Assembly: GCA_021784205.1 (NCBI GenBank)
Contig: JAJXTB010000096.1
Coordinates: forward strand, 1-10,151
Source of the DNA: Actinomycetes bacterium
Lineage (GTDB): Bacteria; Actinomycetota; Acidimicrobiia; Acidimicrobiales; RAAP-2
Direction: 5' to 3'
DNA length: 10,151 nucleotides
Part shown: piece by piece, positions 6,733-10,151 of the stretch
Position numbering within the stretch: the stretch's first letter is position 1
Layout of the letters: every line of letters begins with the position of its first letter
The notes under the pieces: generated by a model
The model's input: only the letters and a program-made list of their open reading frames with translations
Database searches by the model: none
Told to the model about the DNA's origin: nothing
Position numbers and translations under genes: made by a program

Positions 6733-6738
6733 GCGAAC

Positions 6739-7248
6739 GTGGCGCCACGCGGGGACTCTCGACGGCGGTCCCTCGCCCTCGCGGGACTCGTCGGCTTCGG
6801 CGTGGGCTTTGGCTTTGTCGAGGCGGCGGTCGTCTACTACCTGCGCACCGTGCTTGGTTCGCCGCACACCTACGCCCTCGGCCACTACCGGGTCCTCGTC
6901 AACTTCGGCTTCATCACTTTCATCTCGGCGCTGCACTCGTTCTTGCCCCACGACCTCGCGCGCGTGGAGGTGGTGCGCGAGGCCGCGACGATTCTCATGC
7001 TGGCCGGCGTCGCGCTGGCCGCCGGACGTAGCCCGAGAGAGCGCTGGGGGGCCTTTCTCATCGGCTTTAGCTGTTGGGACCTCTCCTACTACCTGTTCTT
7101 GCGACTCATCAGCGGCTGGCCGACGAGCCTCTTCACCCGCGACGTCTTCTTTCTCATTCCGGTGCCTTGGATCGGACCGGTCCTCACGCCGCTCGTGATA
7201 TTCAGCGCCGCGCTGGTCGTGGGGATCCGCCTCTTCCAGCGCGGCTAG
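6739..7248 (+). CDS. Conserved five-helix membrane protein of unknown function
   Basis: The product is 169 aa. Hydrophobic segments lie at about 11-35, 51-69, 81-96, 103-124 and 136-165, so an inner-membrane protein with roughly five helices is expected. The soluble N-terminus is short and basic (RGDSRRR). Conspicuous motifs are GFVEAAVVYYLR (25-36), REAATILML (80-88), CWDLSYYLFLR (112-122) and RDVFFLIPVPWIGPV (134-148). From memory they resemble an uncharacterised bacterial family with conserved VEAA, WD.xYY and IPVPWxGPV signatures. Charged and polar residues inside the helices (E28, R80, E81, W113-D114) suggest a functional site rather than a structural anchor. No transporter or enzyme family is assigned. 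GTG 6739 is chosen because of the -10 hexamer 6 nt upstream; an upstream in-frame ATG at 6688 would overlap the preceding gene and add residues without membrane character. Confidence 0.8.
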   Translation: MAPRGDSRRRSLALAGLVGFGVGFGFVEAAVVYYLRTVLGSPHTYALGHYRVLVNFGFITFISALHSFLPHDLARVEVVREAATILMLAGVALAAGRSPRERWGAFLIGFSCWDLSYYLFLRLISGWPTSLFTRDVFFLIPVPWIGPVLTPLVIFSAALVVGIRLFQRG

Positions 7249-7257
7249 GTCGGGCCA

Positions 7258-7286
7258 TTGACCGGCGCGTCTCGCGCCCCTAGGGT
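7258..7286 (+). promoter_or_regulatory. Strong leaderless promoter for the twin GNAT gene
   Basis: TTGACC (7258-7263), a 17-nt spacer, TAGGGT (7281-7286), six bases, then ATG 7293. The -35 differs from consensus at one position and the spacer is ideal. No Shine-Dalgarno precedes the ATG, so the transcript most likely begins at the A of the start codon. Confidence 0.7.
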
Positions 7287-7292
7287 CACTCC

Positions 7293-8162
7293 ATGGAGGT
7301 CGTGCGTCGCGCCTGGGCCGAGGATTTCCTCGTCGACACACTCCAGTACCGCGCGCGCCAGCCCCTGCGCACGAACGTCCTGGGCTCGGTCGCCGTCACC
7401 GTCGCCTCGGGGCAGCGCACCTATCGCGAGACGTGGTTCTGGCTCGTGCTCGAGGGTCGAGACGTCATCGGGGCCGCTCTTCGCACCGCGCCCTTCGCCT
7501 TGCACCTGGGCCCCATGAGCGACGACGCCGCGGCCGCGCTGGCTCGGGTGGTGGCCGAGCACGACGACGGCTTTCCGTCTCTCACCGGTACGTCGGGCGC
7601 CGTCGAGGCCTTCCTCGAGTCCTACCGCCGACACGGCTCGCCCGGCTCGGCGCGACGCGACCACCCGGGTCGCCGCGAACACCTCTACGCGCTCGACGAG
7701 TTGCGCGCGCCCGCCGTGGCGGGCTCGTGGCGCCTCGCCACCATTGACGATCACGCGATCGCGCGCCGCTGGTTCCTCGCCTTCCTCGAGTTCATCGACG
7801 GCCCTCTCACGGGGGCCGCGCGCTACGACGACGACGCGTTGCGCGTGCGCTTGCGCGCGGGCGCGCTCTCACTGTGGAGCGTCGACGGTGAGGCGGTCTC
7901 CATGGCCGGCCACGCCGCCCCCGTCCACACGCCGGCGGGACAGGTCGTGCGGATCGGACCCGTCTTCACCCCCGAGGTCCACCGCGGGCACGGCTACGCC
8001 AGCGCGGTCACGGCCGCCCTCTCCTCGCACCTCTTGGACCAGGGCGCGACGGTCATGCTGCACGCCGACGCCGACAACCCCACCAGCAACGCGATCTACC
8101 AACGCCTGGGCTTCGTGCGCCACGACAGCCTCACCACACTCACCCTCGACACCCCTACTTGA
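7293..8162 (+). CDS. Twin-domain GNAT acetyltransferase
   Basis: The product is 289 aa and is likely to transfer an acyl group from acyl-CoA to an amine. The C-terminal half (about 145-289) has the GNAT core: VVRIGPVFTPEVHRGHGYAS (218-237), where the R/Q-x-x-G-x-G/A acetyl-CoA loop is HRGHGYAS, then NPTSNAIYQRLGF (262-274), the usual beta5-alpha4 end of the fold. The N-terminal half (about 1-130) resembles a degenerate GNAT-like domain (WFWLVLEGRDVIGAALRT, 48-65) with no intact loop, and is linked by the REHLYALDEL segment (128-137). This organisation matches a common actinobacterial family of about 290 aa whose substrates are mostly unknown. The product is probably cytoplasmic. It follows the membrane gene by 44 nt but has its own strong promoter. 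Confidence 0.88.
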   Translation: MEVVRRAWAEDFLVDTLQYRARQPLRTNVLGSVAVTVASGQRTYRETWFWLVLEGRDVIGAALRTAPFALHLGPMSDDAAAALARVVAEHDDGFPSLTGTSGAVEAFLESYRRHGSPGSARRDHPGRREHLYALDELRAPAVAGSWRLATIDDHAIARRWFLAFLEFIDGPLTGAARYDDDALRVRLRAGALSLWSVDGEAVSMAGHAAPVHTPAGQVVRIGPVFTPEVHRGHGYASAVTAALSSHLLDQGATVMLHADADNPTSNAIYQRLGFVRHDSLTTLTLDTPT

Positions 8163-8187
8163 ACCCGACGGCGATTGGGGCCATGAT
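8159..8187 (+). promoter_or_regulatory. Candidate promoter for the acetyltransferase-deacetylase-Usp operon
   Basis: TTGAAC (8159-8164) and CATGAT (8182-8187) are separated by exactly 17 nt; each matches consensus at four of six positions. Transcription would start near 8194, giving a leader of about 38 nt. Confidence 0.4.
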
Positions 8188-8210
8188 GGGTCCGAGGGGG
8201 GTCGGCACCC
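8188..8210 (+). other. Small hairpin in the leader before the Pat-like GNAT gene
   Basis: GGGT (8188-8191) pairs with ACCC (8207-8210) and CCGA (8192-8195) with TCGG (8202-8205), with one bulged C and a loop of six G. It lies upstream of the AAGGGAG ribosome binding site (8221-8227) without covering it. Its role is unknown. Confidence 0.3.
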
Positions 8211-8231
8211 GTGTGGTGCGAAGGGAGTGCT

Positions 8232-8795
8232 ATGCCCAACCTGGCGGCGCTGGCGAATCTGCCAGAAAACTACCCGCGCGCCCTCGATCGCGAGGTCAGC
8301 CTCGCGAGCGGCGAACTCGTGCACCTGCGACCGATCTATCCCGGTGACGCGCAGCGCCTCATCGCCTTTCACGACCGCTTGTCCTCGGACTCGGTCTACC
8401 GTCGGTACTTCTCCTTTCACCCCGAGCTCTCCGACGACGAGGTCGCCTGGCTCACCACCGTCGACTACGACGACCGTCTCGCCCTGATCGTCGAAGACCA
8501 CGAGAAACTCTTGGCGGTGGGTCGCTACGACCGCATCCCCGGCACCGACGAGGCCGAGGTGGCCTTCCTTGTCGCCGACGACTACCAGCACCGGGGTCTG
8601 GGCATGCTGCTCTTGCACCACCTGGCCACCGCCGCACGACACCAGGGCATCACCACCTTCACCGCCGAGACCCAGGCGAGCAACCGCGACATGATGGGCG
8701 TCTTCGAGGGCTCGGGATTCGACGTCTCGGCGTCACTCGACGCGGAGATCATCAGCGTGCGCTTTCGCATCGCCCCCTACGACGCGTCGAGCTGA
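8232..8795 (+). CDS. Pat-like GNAT acetyltransferase (protein lysine acetyltransferase type)
   Basis: The product is 187 aa and consists of one GNAT domain: GELVHLRPIYPGDAQRLIAF (27-46), SSDSVYRRYFSFHPEL (51-66), AEVAFLVADDYQHRGLGMLL (108-127, acetyl-CoA loop QHRGLG) and ETQASNRDMMGVFEGSGF (146-163). The LRPI..D, SVYRRYFSF and AEVAF motifs are those of the GNAT part of Pat/PatZ-type protein lysine acetyltransferases. In mycobacterial Pat a glutamate in the AEVAF stretch is the catalytic base; E109 here is the likely equivalent. The cyclic-nucleotide-binding domain of mycobacterial Pat and the acyl-CoA-synthetase-like part of PatZ are absent, so it would lack built-in control. ATG 8232 is chosen from AAGGGAG 4 nt upstream. 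Its stop overlaps the start of the deacetylase-family gene by one base (TGATG), which implies translational coupling. Confidence 0.85.
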   Translation: MPNLAALANLPENYPRALDREVSLASGELVHLRPIYPGDAQRLIAFHDRLSSDSVYRRYFSFHPELSDDEVAWLTTVDYDDRLALIVEDHEKLLAVGRYDRIPGTDEAEVAFLVADDYQHRGLGMLLLHHLATAARHQGITTFTAETQASNRDMMGVFEGSGFDVSASLDAEIISVRFRIAPYDASS

Positions 8796-9829
8796 TGCTG
8801 GTTCTCGGAGGACCCGGCGCCCACGAGGGCCACGAGGAGGAGGGTCACCCTGAACGTCCCGAACGCGTCACGGCCGTGTTGGCGGGCATCGCCGATCTCG
8901 ACCTCGGCAGCGATCTCGTGCACGCGAGGCAGCGCGAGGTGACTCGTGAGGAGTTACTGCGCGTGCACGACGGCGCCTACCTCGAAGAGCTCGGGGCGTT
9001 TTGTTACGGCGGGGGTGGCGACATCGACGAAGACACGTACGCGACCTACGACTCCTACGCCATCGCGCGCTTCACCGCCGGCGCGGGACTCGAGGTCACG
9101 GACGAACTGCGTCGGCGCGACGAGGGCGTGGGTTTCGTCCTCACGCGCCCACCGGGTCACCACGCGCTCGCCGGGCGGGCGATGGGATTTTGCCTGCTCA
9201 ACAACATCGCGGTCGCGGCGGCGGACTTGGCGACGGCCGGCGAGCGCGTCCTGATTGTCGACTACGACGTCCACCACGGCAACGGCACGCAGTCGATCTT
9301 CTGGAACGACCCGCGCGTGCTCTACGTCTCAACCCACCAGGCGCCCCTCTTTCCCGGCAGCGGCGTGTCTAGCGAGGTGGGCGGACCCGACGCGATCGGC
9401 ACGACGCTGAACCTGCCCCTGCCCGCGGGCGCGACGGGCGACATCGTGCGCCACGCCCTCGAGGACATTGCCGCGCCGGTGATCGAGGAGTTCGCGCCCA
9501 CGTGGGTCCTCGTCTCGGCGGGCTTTGACGCGCACCGCAGTGATCCCCTGGCCGACCTCGCCCTAACGAGTGGCGACTTCGCCGCCCTCTCGCGCTTCGT
9601 CGGCGCCGCCGCGCCGCGACCCGGTCGCCTCGCCTTCTTCCTCGAGGGTGGCTACAACCTCCAAGCCCTGCGAGCCTCGGCCGGCGCCACGCTCGCCACC
9701 TCCCTCGGAGCCAACCTCGAAGTCGAGGCGCCGTCCTCGGGCGGACCCGGGCGCGAGCACCTCGCGCGCGTGGTGGCCGAACGCCACGCCGCCCTCGAGC
9801 TCGCCCGTCGTGAGAGTGGCGCGTCATGA
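8795..9829 (+). CDS. Histone-deacetylase-family amidohydrolase (AcuC/class II-like)
   Basis: The product is 344 aa, a full single-domain member of the Zn-dependent arginase/deacetylase superfamily, expected to remove acetyl or other acyl groups from lysine or from polyamines. Visible motifs are HPERPERV (18-25), TRPPGHHA (117-124, the two active-site histidines H122 and H123), GFCLLNNIAVAA (131-142), VDYDVHHGNGTQ (155-166, zinc ligands D158 and H160), AGFDAHRSDPLA (242-253, zinc ligand D245) and EGGYN (284-288, catalytic Y287). All active-site residues are present. The C-terminus (about 310-344) is a helical, charged tail. Translation probably depends on the upstream gene: TGATG overlap and no good Shine-Dalgarno. 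The neighbouring Pat-like GNAT points to protein lysine deacetylation, as with AcuA/AcuC of Bacillus acting on acetyl-CoA synthetase; acetylpolyamine hydrolase is the main alternative. Confidence 0.93.
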   Translation: MLVLGGPGAHEGHEEEGHPERPERVTAVLAGIADLDLGSDLVHARQREVTREELLRVHDGAYLEELGAFCYGGGGDIDEDTYATYDSYAIARFTAGAGLEVTDELRRRDEGVGFVLTRPPGHHALAGRAMGFCLLNNIAVAAADLATAGERVLIVDYDVHHGNGTQSIFWNDPRVLYVSTHQAPLFPGSGVSSEVGGPDAIGTTLNLPLPAGATGDIVRHALEDIAAPVIEEFAPTWVLVSAGFDAHRSDPLADLALTSGDFAALSRFVGAAAPRPGRLAFFLEGGYNLQALRASAGATLATSLGANLEVEAPSSGGPGREHLARVVAERHAALELARRESGAS

Positions 9830-10151
9830 CGACGATGGCCGTGGGATACGACTACTCGGCGGGCTCGCGCGCGGCCGCCCTGTGGGCCGCGCGTCACGTT
9901 CGCGAGGGTGACGACATTGTGCTGGTGCACGCGGTGGGACTAAGAGAGCACGACCGCCACGCCGATCCTCTCGCCGACCTGGTGGCCGAGGCCGAGGCCC
10001 TCGCCGACGCGGCGGGACTCGCGCGGGGCCGCGTGCGCGCGCTGGTCGATGACGGCGACGCCTGCTCGGTGATGCTGCGCTGCGCCGAGGCGCCGACCTA
10101 CGCGTCGCTCCTCGTGATGGGCACGCGCGGGCACAGTGCGCACGCCGGATT
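9826..10151 (+). CDS. Universal stress protein, UspA family (3' end outside window)
   Basis: The frame opens at ATG 9826 and is cut by the right edge after 108 codons. The N-terminus MAVGYDYSAGSRAAALWAARH (4-24) is the usual Usp start, with Asp9 at the nucleotide-binding position and helix 1 following. VLVHAV (32-37) is beta-2, and LLVMGTRGHSAHAG (95-108) gives the first part of the G-x2-G-x9-G(S/T) ATP-binding motif, suggesting an ATP-binding type; the rest is outside. The ATG overlaps the deacetylase-family stop by 4 nt (ATGA), so the two are translationally coupled. ATG 9835 is an alternative start. A second Usp domain may follow. Usp proteins act in the cytoplasm in stress and energy signalling, and one mycobacterial Usp is a known substrate of the Pat acetyltransferase, which makes this partner notable. 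Confidence 0.88.
   Translation, partial: MTTMAVGYDYSAGSRAAALWAARHVREGDDIVLVHAVGLREHDRHADPLADLVAEAEALADAAGLARGRVRALVDDGDACSVMLRCAEAPTYASLLVMGTRGHSAHAG

Noticed and set aside
4682..6748. Long minus-strand open frame (688 codons) opposite the aldehyde dehydrogenase gene
   Set aside because: It is antisense to a complete, motif-rich enzyme; its translation is low-complexity and rich in Arg, Gly, His, Glu and Val, typical of the complement of GC-rich coding sequence.
7869..8642. Minus-strand open frame of 257 codons over the two GNAT genes
   Set aside because: It lies antisense to both acetyltransferases and their intergenic leader; composition is Val/Gly/Asp-rich shadow.

Overview
The window is high-GC bacterial DNA with frequent GTG starts, several genes whose start codon sits a few bases after a -10-like hexamer (leaderless style), and actinobacterial-looking families: exported proteins, twin-domain GNAT acetyltransferases and a Pat-like GNAT. 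An actinobacterium is likely, possibly Acidimicrobiia, but this is inferred from gene content and composition. I see no rRNA, tRNA, CRISPR array, transposase or prophage gene.

Left part (1-2925, minus strand): two genes for exported proteins. The first runs off the left edge. It has a signal peptide, an HExxE-containing domain resembling bacterial EXORDIUM-like/putative metal-dependent proteins, and an InlB-type (Listeria-Bacteroides) repeat. The second has a signal peptide, a six-blade NHL-like beta-propeller, a fibronectin type III domain and a short C-terminal two-cysteine tail. Both look less GC-rich than the rest of the window.

Middle part (2926-5161): a cytoplasmic L-asparaginase (minus) is divergent from an orphan substrate-binding-protein-like gene (plus) that has no signal peptide. 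They share a short intergenic region with a small palindrome over the candidate promoters. An exact 17-bp direct repeat brackets the asparaginase gene.

Right part (5162-10151, plus strand): an NAD-type aldehyde dehydrogenase, whose Shine-Dalgarno can be masked by a hairpin, then a conserved five-helix membrane protein of unknown function and a twin GNAT acetyltransferase, each with a leaderless-type promoter. Last comes a tight three-gene operon: a Pat-like GNAT acetyltransferase, a class II-like histone-deacetylase-family enzyme (1-nt overlap) and a universal stress protein (4-nt overlap, truncated by the window). That operon looks like a reversible protein-acylation switch and is the most interesting unit here. 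The longest gene-free stretch is 223 bases (1365-1587).
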